The notes beneath the pieces were generated by a model. That model was given only the letters and a program-made list of their open reading frames with translations. It had not been told where the DNA came from and did not search any database. DNA of 44,921 nt from NCBI GenBank assembly GCA_020073375.1, contig JAIQFG010000033.1, positions 1-44,921 of the forward strand, written 5' to 3'. The DNA is from Terriglobia bacterium (GTDB lineage Bacteria > Acidobacteriota > Terriglobia > Acidiferrales > UBA7541). Of this stretch, positions 32,933 through 41,757 are shown one piece after another (position 1 is the stretch's first letter; every line of letters begins with the position of its first letter). A program made the position numbers and the translations under genes.

Positions 32933-34081
32933 ATGAACTGGACCGAAAACTGGCGGAAGACAAGAGCCGCGTTGCCCTGGCTCCCTGCTTTTTTGTGGCA
33001 GCGCGTTGTGTGGCGTCCGGAGGAGATCCGTCCGGTGCACCTGCTCATCGGCGTAGCCGACCACTTTGAGCCCATGCAACGCGAGGAAACCTTCGGCGCG
33101 GCTGTCGATTTGCGGGAACAGCAGCGGCGCGTCGAGCGCTGGTGCCGCGAATATCCCGCGGGGATCGAGCCGTGGCGCGACCAGGAGGGGCAGCCGCTGC
33201 GCCACACGTATTTTTATCCGGCCGAGGATTTCGAGGACGCGCTGCTGGACCGGATGGCGGAATTCTGCCACGCAGGGTGGGGCGAACTGGAGATTCACCT
33301 GCATCACGGCGTGGACGCGCCGGACACGGCCGAAAACACGGAGTCAACTCTAGTCGCTTTCCGCGACGCGCTTGCGGCGCGCAGATGCCTGGCGCGGGAA
33401 GGCGGAAGCGGCGCGGCGCGCTACGGCTTTGTGCACGGCAACTGGGCGCTGGCCAATTCCGACCACGGAAGATTTTGCGGTGTCGACCGGGAAATGCGGA
33501 TTCTAGCCGAAACCGGGTGCTACGCCGACTTTACCCTGCCCGCGCCTGGCACGGCGCACAGCGGCAAGATCAACGCGATTTACGAGTGCTTGCTGCCCTT
33601 GGGCGAGCGCGCGCCGCACCGCAGCGGCCGCCGCCTGCAGGTCGGCCGCGTTCCGGAAACGTTTCCGATGATCGTGCAGGGGCCGCTGGGAATCGATTTC
33701 CTGCGCCGCAGGCGCGGATGGCCCGCGCCCGGAATCGAAGCGGGCGAACTTTCCGGAGCGAATCCGCCGTCGATGCGCCGCCTCGGGTTGTGGCGCGACG
33801 CGGCGATCAGCGTGCAAGGGCGGTCCGACTGGATTTTCATCAAGCTGCACTGCCACGGGATGATGGCGCGGGACGAGCCCGCCATGTTCGGCGCGTCCAT
33901 CCGGCAATTTCTGCGCGAACTGGTGGACGGACCCGGAAACGGGATCGAGTACCAGGTGCATTTCGTCACCACGCGGGAAATGGTCAACGTGGCTCTGGCC
34001 GCCTGCGCGGGGCTGCGGGGAAATCCGGGGGAATACCGCGAGTACCACTTCCGGCTGGCCGAGGCGGCGGTGCGAATTTGA
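32933..34081 (+). CDS. Polysaccharide deacetylase-like (NodB-fold) protein
   Basis: The 382-residue protein starts at the ATG at 32933; the frame is open far upstream, but only as a shadow of the Wzy gene. Metal-site candidates of the NodB/glycoside hydrolase-deacetylase fold are ADHFEP (D43, H44) and EIHLHHG (H122, H124, H125), with FVHGNWALANS and CYADFTLPAPG downstream and KLHCHGM near the C-terminus. XrtA-type polysaccharide loci commonly carry a deacetylase of this fold. There is no signal peptide, so it may act on cytoplasmic lipid-linked sugars. Catalytic activity is inferred; the sequence is divergent from well-known deacetylases. Confidence 0.65.
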   Translation: MNWTENWRKTRAALPWLPAFLWQRVVWRPEEIRPVHLLIGVADHFEPMQREETFGAAVDLREQQRRVERWCREYPAGIEPWRDQEGQPLRHTYFYPAEDFEDALLDRMAEFCHAGWGELEIHLHHGVDAPDTAENTESTLVAFRDALAARRCLAREGGSGAARYGFVHGNWALANSDHGRFCGVDREMRILAETGCYADFTLPAPGTAHSGKINAIYECLLPLGERAPHRSGRRLQVGRVPETFPMIVQGPLGIDFLRRRRGWPAPGIEAGELSGANPPSMRRLGLWRDAAISVQGRSDWIFIKLHCHGMMARDEPAMFGASIRQFLRELVDGPGNGIEYQVHFVTTREMVNVALAACAGLRGNPGEYREYHFRLAEAAVRI

Positions 34082-34150
34082 GCTTTGGCTGCAGGAACAA
34101 ACCAGCGGCGAGCGAGAATCGAAGTGCCGAATAAAATTCCGGGCGACTCC

Positions 34151-35407
34151 ATGAATATCCTTTACTTCGCTCCTCACGCAATGTGGCCGGCCAACACCGG
34201 CGCGCGGTTGCGCGACTACCAGCTGGCGTTGCAGCTGGCGGCGTGCGCGAACGTCACGTTCCTGGAAATGCGCGGCGCCGAAGAAACGCTCGAGACTGCT
34301 CCGGCCGGCTGCGGCGTGGCGAAGGTCGTCTCATCGAAAAAGGAGTGCACTTACACGATCTCAAAATTATTGCGCGGCCTGGCGGGGCCCGCGCCTGTGA
34401 CGGTGCTGAATTGCCGGTCGCGAGATGCGTTCCAGCTGCTGGCTGAAACGCTTGCGGCCGGGCAATTTGACACGGTGCAAATCGAAGGCGTGCACCTGAT
34501 GGAATATTTGCCTGAAATTCGGCAGGCACCTGGATCTCCGGCGGTCGTGGTCGACTGGCACAACATTGAATCCGAAGCCATGCGCCGCTATGCGTGCGGC
34601 GCGGCCAGCTGGGTGAAGCGTGCGGCGGCCAGGCGGACTGCGAACCTGCTCGAGCGCGCCGAGGACATACTGCTTGCTGCGCTTGCCGCGCATACGGTGA
34701 CGAGCGAACGGGAACGGCAAAATCTGCTCGCGCGGAGGCCCGGCGCAAACGTTCAGGTCATCCCGAACGGCGTGGACTCCGACCACTATTCCGCCGCGAA
34801 TCTGGCCGAAGCCCGGGCACGCAGCGGCGGAGACGGCGCGCGGAAAAATCTCCTGTTCGTCGGCTCCATGGACTACCACGCCAACATTGATGCGGCGGTG
34901 TGGTTTGCGCGCACCGCGTGGCCGGAGATCGCGCGAAATTATCCCGACATGCAATTCACGATCGTGGGGCGCGATCCCTCGCGCGAGGTTTGCGCGCTGG
35001 CGTCCGAGCGCATCCGCGTGACCGGCACGGTGGACGACGTCCGCCGGTATTACGCAACCGCCGTGGCGGCCGTCGCGCCGATCCGTTGTGGGGGCGGCAC
35101 GCGGCTGAAAATCCTGGAAGCCATGGCGGCGGGTGTTCCGGTGGTATCCACCGGGCTTGGCGCCGAAGGAATTGAGGCGGAAAACGGCACTCACCTGCTG
35201 CTTGCCGACGGCGAAGCGGAAATCGCCGCGGCCGTTGGATGCGTGGCATCTTCCTCCGAACTAAGTTCCCGCCTGGCGCAGGCGGGCAGGTCCCTGGTGA
35301 AAAGGAAATACGACTGGTCGGAGATCAGCGCGAAATTATTCAGAATTCACGAAAGACTGGCGGAGGCGCCGCGACCCGGGCTGCGGGAAAAGGCGCTGGC
35401 TTCATGA
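34151..35407 (+). CDS. Glycosyltransferase family 4 (sugar transferase, PEP-CTERM-locus style)
   Basis: The ATG at 34151 gives 418 residues beginning NILYFAPHAMWPANTGARLR, the usual GT-B N-terminus with its substrate loop; the frame continues to a TTG at 34085, but without a better start. The C-terminal domain has VIPNGVDSDHY, LLFVGSMDYHANIDA, FTIVGRDPS, VAPIRCGGGTRLKILEAMAA and GLGAEGIEA, including the E-x7-E-like donor-binding segment. It transfers a nucleotide-linked sugar to the growing lipid-linked unit in the cytoplasm. It overlaps the next gene by ATGA. Confidence 0.9.
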   Translation: MNILYFAPHAMWPANTGARLRDYQLALQLAACANVTFLEMRGAEETLETAPAGCGVAKVVSSKKECTYTISKLLRGLAGPAPVTVLNCRSRDAFQLLAETLAAGQFDTVQIEGVHLMEYLPEIRQAPGSPAVVVDWHNIESEAMRRYACGAASWVKRAAARRTANLLERAEDILLAALAAHTVTSERERQNLLARRPGANVQVIPNGVDSDHYSAANLAEARARSGGDGARKNLLFVGSMDYHANIDAAVWFARTAWPEIARNYPDMQFTIVGRDPSREVCALASERIRVTGTVDDVRRYYATAVAAVAPIRCGGGTRLKILEAMAAGVPVVSTGLGAEGIEAENGTHLLLADGEAEIAAAVGCVASSSELSSRLAQAGRSLVKRKYDWSEISAKLFRIHERLAEAPRPGLREKALAS

Positions 35408-36549
35408 AACCGATTCGAGTGCTGGCGCTGCTGGAAGCCTCGACGGTAAGCGGATCGGCGAAGGCGGTGCTCGAATTCGCGCGAGAAGCGGCGCGAGCTC
35501 ATGCGGGGCTGCCGAAAATCGAGTTGTCGATCGCGACGTTTGACCGTTGCAGGCGCGAAAACTCCCTGACGCGCGCTATCCGCGAAACCGGCGCGCCGCA
35601 CGACGTGCTCGCCGAGCGCTATCGGTTCGATACGCGCGTGATCGCGCAATTGCGCGTGGCGGCGGAAAAAAGACACGCGGACCTGATCTGGTCCAACAGC
35701 GTGAAGTCGCATTTCCTGGTGCGGCAGGCGGGCCTGCACCGCCGGCGGCGCTGGGCCGCGTTTCATCACGGGTACACATCGACCGACCTGAAGATGCGGC
35801 TCTACAACCAGTTCGACCGGTGGTCATTGCCGGCCGCCGACCAGGTGCTCACCAGCTCCGCAGCATTTGTAAGGGAAATCGAGCGGCAAAACGTGCGCCC
35901 CGCGCGCGTTCACGTGCAGCACATGCCCATCCGCGCCTCGGCGCCGGTTTCCGAGCGGCAAAAAACGGATTTGCGGCGGGAGCTTCGACTGGATCACGGC
36001 GCGCGTGTGCTGCTTTGCGTCGGGCGGCTGTCGCGGGAAAAGGGGCACGCCGACCTGATCCGTGCGCTGCCAACGATCTGCGAACGAGCGGGGCGTCCGC
36101 CGCTGCGTTTGGTGCTGGTTGGAGAAGGCCCCGAGCGGGCGCGCATCGAACGGCTGTGCCGGCGATTGCAGCTGACTGAAATCGTGACGCTCGCGGGGCA
36201 CCGGGAAGACGTGAATCCGTATTACACGATCGCCGACGTATTCGTGCTGCCCTCGCGGAGCGAAGGTTGCTCAAACGCGCTGCTGGAGGCGATGGCGGCG
36301 GGCGTGCCGGTGGTGGCAACCGATGCGGGAGGAATTTCCGAGATTGTCACGCACGGTGCCACCGCATTACTAACAAGAAATAATTGTGCGGAAGAATTGG
36401 CGGCGGGCGCCGCGCGGATGCTTGAAGACGGCGAGCTGCGGCGGCGGCTGGTGTCGTCGGCACGCGAAATTATCTCGCAAAAAACCCCCGAAGCCTATTT
36501 CCGGGGAATTGCTTCTGTCTTTCAGGAGGCGTGCAACGATGCCCGTTGA
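35404..36549 (+). CDS. Glycosyltransferase family 4
   Basis: The 381-residue GT-B enzyme starts within the ATGA overlap at 35404. The N-terminal acceptor domain begins IRVLALLEASTVSGSAKAVL. The donor domain shows LLCVGRLSREKGHADLIRAL, LVLVGEGPERARIE, VFVLPSRSEGCSNALLEAMA (the E-x7-E motif) and VVATDAGGISEIV. A His-rich ASNxHG-like piece (AAFHHGYTSTD) sits between the domains. Donor and acceptor are unknown. The next gene starts 11 bp before its stop. Confidence 0.92.
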   Translation: MKPIRVLALLEASTVSGSAKAVLEFAREAARAHAGLPKIELSIATFDRCRRENSLTRAIRETGAPHDVLAERYRFDTRVIAQLRVAAEKRHADLIWSNSVKSHFLVRQAGLHRRRRWAAFHHGYTSTDLKMRLYNQFDRWSLPAADQVLTSSAAFVREIERQNVRPARVHVQHMPIRASAPVSERQKTDLRRELRLDHGARVLLCVGRLSREKGHADLIRALPTICERAGRPPLRLVLVGEGPERARIERLCRRLQLTEIVTLAGHREDVNPYYTIADVFVLPSRSEGCSNALLEAMAAGVPVVATDAGGISEIVTHGATALLTRNNCAEELAAGAARMLEDGELRRRLVSSAREIISQKTPEAYFRGIASVFQEACNDAR

Positions 36550-37711
36550 ACTTCGAGAGGAGACGCCGGCGGAAACCGGCCGCGCCAGCGCGGTGAGGCC
36601 TGTTCCGATTCTGCTGACGGCGCGGGAACTGCATCTGGGCGGGATCGAGCGGGACATTGCGCAGATCGCGCTGCACATCGACCGCGCGCGATTTGAGCCC
36701 CACGTGGCCAGCTACAGCGCGGAGGGAATGCGCCGGGAGGAATTGCGCGCCGCAGGAGTGCCCTTGCTCGATTTGCCAGTAACTTCACTGAAATCGCCCT
36801 CGGTGGTTTCGGCCGCGCTCAAGCTTCGGCGCTACATCCGCGATCATGGAATTGAACTGGTGCATGCGTACGATTCCAGCGCGGCGTTTGCCGTGCCGGT
36901 GGCGCGGGCGCTCGGCGTGCCGGCCGTGCTGGGCAGCACGCTGGGGCACCGTTCGCTGCTCGATCCGCGCACGCGGCGCCTGCTGCGGTGGACTGACAAA
37001 ATCGTGGATGCCGTGGTCGTCAACTGCGAAGCCATGCGGCGGCACATGAGGGACGAAGAGCGCGTGCCGGGCGAGCGCATCGAGCTCTGCTACAACGGCG
37101 TCGATACCGGCGTGTTCTGTCCGCGGCGGGGACGCATCATTGAACCCGCGGCGGGCGGCGCGTTTGTGCTCGGGGCCGTGTGCGTGCTGCGGCCAGAAAA
37201 ATCCCTCGACCTGCTGCAGGAGGCGTTTACGCGCGCGCGGCGATTGCGGCCGGGAATGAAATTGCGAATCGTGGGCAGCGGCCCGGAGCTTGCGAAATTG
37301 CAGGCGAACAGCCGGCGGCTGGGGATCGAGGACGGCTGCGAATTCGCTCCGGCCACGCGCGAGGTGGCGGCGGCGCTGCGCGAGTTTGACATTTACGTTT
37401 CCAGTTCGCGCTCGGAGGCCTTTTCCAACACCATCCTGGAAGCAATGGCCTCGGGCTGCTGCGTGGTGGGATCGCGCGTGGGCGGCACGCCGGAATTGAT
37501 CGGAAACGACGAGCGCGGGCTACTGTTCGAGGCGGGCAACGCCGCCGATCTGGCCGCAAAACTCATCGAGCTCGCGGAAAATCAGGGCCTGCGGCGAGCG
37601 CTGGGAAGGCGCGCGGCGGAGTTTGCGGCGGAAACGTTCACCATCGAAATCGCGGCGCGGCGCATGGCCGAAATCTACGAAACCATTTTGCGAAGGAAAG
37701 CACTCAGGTGA
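36539..37711 (+). CDS. Glycosyltransferase family 4
   Basis: The 390-residue enzyme starts at the ATG at 36539, with AGGAGG nine bases upstream inside the previous gene. It has LHLGGIERDIAQIALHIDRA at the N-terminus, typical of GT4 enzymes, then LCYNGVDTGVF, AVCVLRPEKSLDLLQEAF, LRIVGSGPELAKL, IYVSSSRSEAFSNTILEAMA (E-x7-E) and VVGSRVGGTPELI. It probably adds one residue of the repeat unit. It ends in a GTGA overlap with the epimerase gene. Confidence 0.92.
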   Translation: MPVELREETPAETGRASAVRPVPILLTARELHLGGIERDIAQIALHIDRARFEPHVASYSAEGMRREELRAAGVPLLDLPVTSLKSPSVVSAALKLRRYIRDHGIELVHAYDSSAAFAVPVARALGVPAVLGSTLGHRSLLDPRTRRLLRWTDKIVDAVVVNCEAMRRHMRDEERVPGERIELCYNGVDTGVFCPRRGRIIEPAAGGAFVLGAVCVLRPEKSLDLLQEAFTRARRLRPGMKLRIVGSGPELAKLQANSRRLGIEDGCEFAPATREVAAALREFDIYVSSSRSEAFSNTILEAMASGCCVVGSRVGGTPELIGNDERGLLFEAGNAADLAAKLIELAENQGLRRALGRRAAEFAAETFTIEIAARRMAEIYETILRRKALR

Positions 37712-38838
37712 ATCCGACAAACAATCCGGTTCCCATCGTGGTGCTGGCCGGCGCGCGGCCCAACTTCATGAAAGTGGCGCCGCTGATGGAAGCGTTCGCG
37801 GCCGACTCGGACATTTCCGCCGTGCTGGTGCACGCGGGACAGCATTACGACTACAGCTTGTCGGGGCAGTTCTTCAGCGACTTGAATCTGGCCGCGCCGG
37901 ACTTCTTTCTCGGGGCCGGCTCGGGCAGCCACGCGCAGCAAACGGCGGAAGTCATGAAGCGATTCGAGCCGGTGCTCGACCAAGTGCAGCCGGCGGCCGT
38001 GGTGGTGGTGGGCGATGTGAATTCCACGCTGGCCGGGGCGCTGACCGCGGCAAAACTGGGAATCCGCGTGGTGCACGCCGAAGCCGGACTGCGCAGTTTT
38101 GACCGCGCTATGCCGGAAGAAATCAACCGCGTGGCGACCGACGCGATTTCCGATCTGCTGCTGGTGAGCGAGGAAAGCGGGCGCGCGAATCTGCTGCGGG
38201 AGAACGTCGCAGCCGGGCGGATTTGCTTCACAGGAAATCTAATGGTCGATTCGCTGCGGCGGCATCTGCAGCGGGCAATGAAGTCCGACGTGCGCGAGCG
38301 GCTGAGCATGGCCGGTGAGCGATATGGGCTGGTCACGCTGCACCGGCCTGCGAACGTGGACGACCAATCGCAGCTGGCGCGGATTCTGGAGGCGCTGTCG
38401 GCGATTTCCGAGGAACTTCCGCTGCACTGGCCCATGCATCCGCGCACACGTACGCGGATGGCGCAATCAGGGCTCGCGCTGCCGGAGAAACTTTTCGCCG
38501 TGGAGCCGCTGGGATACCTGGATTTTCTGTGCCTGGAAGCGAACTGCGCGGCCGTGCTCACCGATTCCGGCGGCGTGCAGGAAGAGAGCACCGTGCTCGG
38601 CGTTCCCTGCCTGACGCTGCGGGAAAACACGGAGCGTCCGGCGACGATCGAGCACGGAACCAACCGGCTGGCCGGCACGCGCACGGAAACGATTCTGCGG
38701 GCGTGGGAGGAGAGCCGCGGCGATCGCGGAAAGAAAAGGATTCCGCCGCTGTGGGACGGAAACGCGGCGGCGCGCTGCCACCAGGCGATCCGTGAAATGC
38801 TTGGAATCGTGCAGGCCGCGGAATTGCAGGCACGATGA
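37708..38838 (+). CDS. wecB: UDP-N-acetylglucosamine 2-epimerase (non-hydrolysing)
   Basis: The 376-residue enzyme interconverts UDP-GlcNAc and UDP-ManNAc, so the polymer may contain ManNAc or a derivative. Family landmarks are VLAGARPNFMKVAPLMEAF, VHAGQHYDYSLSGQFF, VHAEAGLRSFDRAMPEEINR, TLHRPANVDD, LTDSGGVQEESTVLG and TLRENTERPATIEHGTN. The first element varies from the more usual GTRPE at the nucleotide-binding loop (here GARPN). GTG start at 37708, with AAGGAA upstream, overlaps the previous stop. No ManNAc dehydrogenase (WecC) is seen in the window. Confidence 0.93.
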   Translation: MNPTNNPVPIVVLAGARPNFMKVAPLMEAFAADSDISAVLVHAGQHYDYSLSGQFFSDLNLAAPDFFLGAGSGSHAQQTAEVMKRFEPVLDQVQPAAVVVVGDVNSTLAGALTAAKLGIRVVHAEAGLRSFDRAMPEEINRVATDAISDLLLVSEESGRANLLRENVAAGRICFTGNLMVDSLRRHLQRAMKSDVRERLSMAGERYGLVTLHRPANVDDQSQLARILEALSAISEELPLHWPMHPRTRTRMAQSGLALPEKLFAVEPLGYLDFLCLEANCAAVLTDSGGVQEESTVLGVPCLTLRENTERPATIEHGTNRLAGTRTETILRAWEESRGDRGKKRIPPLWDGNAAARCHQAIREMLGIVQAAELQAR

Positions 38839-40160
38839 GCAAACACCTGGCCGTGATTTTTGCCTATCACTATCCGCCGGAGAACGCCATCGGCGGGGCG
38901 CGTCCTTCGCGTTTTGCAAAATATCTTTCACAGATGGGCTACGACTGCCGCGTGTTCACAGCCGCGGGCGCGGAGAGCAGCGGCGACACCAACATTTTTC
39001 GCATTCCCGATCCGTTTACCGCCGACCGCCGTCGCGGGCCCGGGTGGCAAGCGGAACGCGCGATCCGGAAATTGTTTTTGCCTGGCGAGATGGGAATCCG
39101 GTGGTCCGCATGCGCTTGCGCCGCCGCGCGCTTAAAAATTCGGGCCTACCGGCGAGCCAATCCCGGTTCGCGCGTAACGATCTTCGCGACGTTTCCTCCA
39201 CTGGGAACGCTGCTGGCCAGCTGGCGGCTCGGGCGCATGGAGGGTGTTCCGTGGATCGCCGATTTTCGCGATCCGCTGATCGAGAAATGCGCGCCGCACG
39301 GCGCATGGCGGCAACGGCGGGCGTACCAGGCGATCGAGCGCGCGATGGTGCGGGGCGCCGGAGCGGTAATCGCCAACACCGACGCGGCCAAGACCATGCT
39401 GCTGGAAAAATTTCCGGAGGCGAGCGGAAAAATTCGCGTCATCTGGAACGGATTCGATTCCGAGGATCGGGTTGGCCCGCTTCCCCGCGCGTCAGCCGAT
39501 TTCCGGGTGATGAGCCACACGGGCGAATTGTACGCGGGGCGCACGGCGGCGCCGGTGCTGGAATCGTTCGCGCGGCTGATTTCCGCCGGAAGACTGCCCG
39601 CGGCGGGCGTGCGGGTACGGCTGATCGGAGACGCGGAAGAGAATTCGCTTCCGAACCAAACATTTCTGGACCGGGCACGCGCGGAAGGCTGGCTGGAACT
39701 GGTCACCCATAGGATTCCGCGGAACGAAGCGCTGCGGATTGCGCAGTCGTCGGACTACCTTTTGCTTTTGCAGCCGCAGTCGACGACGCAGGTCCCCGGA
39801 AAATTGTTCGAGTACGTGCGGATTGGCAGGCCCATCCTGGCGCTGGTCCGGCGCGATTCCCCGTCCGAACGCGTGCTGGCCCGAGCTGGCGTGCCCTACC
39901 GGTGCGTGTATGCGGACGAAAGCCCGGCGGCAGTGGACGATGCGGTCGCGGATTTCTTCAGGCTCCCGACGGCGGATGTCCAGCCAAGCGCGTGGTTTGA
40001 GGAAACATTCAATGCGCAGTGCCAAGCGCGGGAACTGGACGCGGTCATGCAATCGCTGCACAACGAGGCGGAGCGGGCAGCGGACTGCTTGGCGCCTGTT
40101 CCGTTGCGGGAAAACCTGGCACAAACGCACAAATCGTGGAAAGCCGCAAGCCGGTACTGA
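38835..40160 (+). CDS. Glycosyltransferase (GT4-like)
   Basis: The 441-residue protein starts in an ATGA overlap. The N-terminus has HLAVIFAYHYPPENAIGGAR, as in GT4/WbuB-like enzymes, followed by WIADFRDPL and VIANTDAAKTML. The C-terminal domain has GELYAGRTAAPVLESFARL, VRLIGDAEEN and TTQVPGKLFEYVRIGRPILAL, where P-x-K-L-F-E-Y-x-x-x-x-x-P is the WbuB-type donor motif replacing the classic E-x7-E. The last 60 residues look like an added tail. It is cytoplasmic and belongs with the other transferases of the locus. Confidence 0.88.
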   Translation: MSKHLAVIFAYHYPPENAIGGARPSRFAKYLSQMGYDCRVFTAAGAESSGDTNIFRIPDPFTADRRRGPGWQAERAIRKLFLPGEMGIRWSACACAAARLKIRAYRRANPGSRVTIFATFPPLGTLLASWRLGRMEGVPWIADFRDPLIEKCAPHGAWRQRRAYQAIERAMVRGAGAVIANTDAAKTMLLEKFPEASGKIRVIWNGFDSEDRVGPLPRASADFRVMSHTGELYAGRTAAPVLESFARLISAGRLPAAGVRVRLIGDAEENSLPNQTFLDRARAEGWLELVTHRIPRNEALRIAQSSDYLLLLQPQSTTQVPGKLFEYVRIGRPILALVRRDSPSERVLARAGVPYRCVYADESPAAVDDAVADFFRLPTADVQPSAWFEETFNAQCQARELDAVMQSLHNEAERAADCLAPVPLRENLAQTHKSWKAASRY

Positions 40161-40163
40161 GAT

Positions 40164-41738
40164 ATGGCCTCGAACGTGGCTGCGAAAATGAAAATGGAGC
40201 CAAGCTCACTGTCGCTGGGCGAAACCGGCGAGCTGGCGATTCCCGCTCCCGTGCCGACGCGCGGAGAATTGGACAAATCCCTGGCGGCGGGCCTGGCTTG
40301 GACGGCCAGCGCGAAATGGTCGACCCAGCTGATTTCCTGGGGGGCACTGATCGTTGTCACGCACCTGCTGTCTCCAGCGGATTTTGGCCTGGCGGGAATG
40401 GCGGCGCTGTATTCCGGACTTTTGCTGGTGGCGGGCGACGCGCTGGGAACGGCGGTGACGACGCTGCGCGAATTGACCGCCGAGGAACTGGAGCAGCTGA
40501 ATTCATTGGCCGCGCTGTGCGGTTGCTGCGCCTGCCTGATATCGCTGGCAGCGGCGATCCCGCTGGGCCGGTTTTTCCGGTCGCCGCACTTGCCGCTGGT
40601 GGTCGTGGTGACCAGCGCAACGCTGGCTGCATCCGGGCTGCGAATCGTGCCGTACGGGCTGCTGTACCGGGACATGCGCTTCCGGCTGCTGTCGGCGTTC
40701 GACGCGGCGCAGTCGGTGGCTCAGGCGCTGGTGACTCTGGCGCTGGCGTGGAGAGGTTTTGGATACTGGGCGCTGGTGCTGGGAAACGTGGCGGCGGCCG
40801 CGTTGCTGGCCGGGCTGCAGATTTGGGCGCGCCCGTGCCGGTTCCGCCGGCCGAGGATCGGCGCGCTTCGCGTGGCGCTGACGTTCAGCCGGCACATCCT
40901 GGTCTCGAATCTTTCGTGGTACGGATATTCCAACGCGGATTTTCTGGTTGCTGGACGCATGCTGGGGCAGTCCGCGCTGGGCGCTTACACGCTGGCGTGG
41001 ACGCTGGCGACCATCCCACTGGAAAAAATCGCTGCGGTGGCGAACGGGGTGACCTACGTGTATCTTTCGGCCGCGCAAAAAGACGATGAGGCGCTTCGGC
41101 GATACGTGCGGATCATTACCGAGGGCCTTTCGCTGGTCACATTTCCCGCGACGATCGGGCTGGGGCTGCTGGCGCGCGATTTCATTCCGCTGGTATTCGG
41201 AAGCAAGTGGATGGGCGCGATCCGGCCGCTGGAAATTCTGGCGGTGTACGCCTGCTTTCGCTGCATCGTGACGCTGCTTCCCTCGATTCTCAATGTCACG
41301 GGCGAATCACGGTTTGCCATGCGTGTCACGCAGGGCGGGCTGATTCTGATGCCCATCGCGTTTTACGCTGGCAGCCGCTGGGGTCCGGCGGGAATCGCCT
41401 GGGGGTGGGTGGCCGCGTACCCGGCGATCGCCGCGTGCCTGTATTGGCGTGCTTTCCGGAGGATCGGGATGCCGTGGCGGGAATATTTTGGGGCGGTGCG
41501 TCCCGCGCTGGCCGGATGCGCGGCGATGGCTGCCGCCGTGGAACTCGCCAGAACTTCGCTCGCGGTCGTGCCGCTGCGGTTGCGTTTCGGCGGCGAAGTG
41601 CTGGCCGGATGCGCGGCGTACCTGATCACGGTGCTGCTGGTTCATGGCAACCGCTTCTTCGTGTTCTGGAATTTCATCCGGGCCATGCGGAATGCGGCGG
41701 GAGAAAACGAAATCGTGGAAGGGGCGCCGCGCGGATGA
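40164..41738 (+). CDS. Wzx-type oligosaccharide flippase
   Basis: The 524-residue membrane protein has about twelve to fourteen hydrophobic helices after a 50-residue polar N-terminus. It fits the MATE-like Wzx family (Polysacc_synt): STQLISWGALIVVTHLLSPA then DFGLAGMAALYSGL in the first two helices, LGAYTLAWTLATIPLEKIAA in the middle, and LASRDFIPLVFGSKW-like LARDFIPLVFGSKWMGAI. It should flip the undecaprenyl-linked repeat unit to the periplasm for the Wzy-like protein. It begins three bases after the previous stop. Confidence 0.92.
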   Translation: MASNVAAKMKMEPSSLSLGETGELAIPAPVPTRGELDKSLAAGLAWTASAKWSTQLISWGALIVVTHLLSPADFGLAGMAALYSGLLLVAGDALGTAVTTLRELTAEELEQLNSLAALCGCCACLISLAAAIPLGRFFRSPHLPLVVVVTSATLAASGLRIVPYGLLYRDMRFRLLSAFDAAQSVAQALVTLALAWRGFGYWALVLGNVAAAALLAGLQIWARPCRFRRPRIGALRVALTFSRHILVSNLSWYGYSNADFLVAGRMLGQSALGAYTLAWTLATIPLEKIAAVANGVTYVYLSAAQKDDEALRRYVRIITEGLSLVTFPATIGLGLLARDFIPLVFGSKWMGAIRPLEILAVYACFRCIVTLLPSILNVTGESRFAMRVTQGGLILMPIAFYAGSRWGPAGIAWGWVAAYPAIAACLYWRAFRRIGMPWREYFGAVRPALAGCAAMAAAVELARTSLAVVPLRLRFGGEVLAGCAAYLITVLLVHGNRFFVFWNFIRAMRNAAGENEIVEGAPRG

Positions 41739-41757
41739 CGGGCGGCGGGGGAAACCA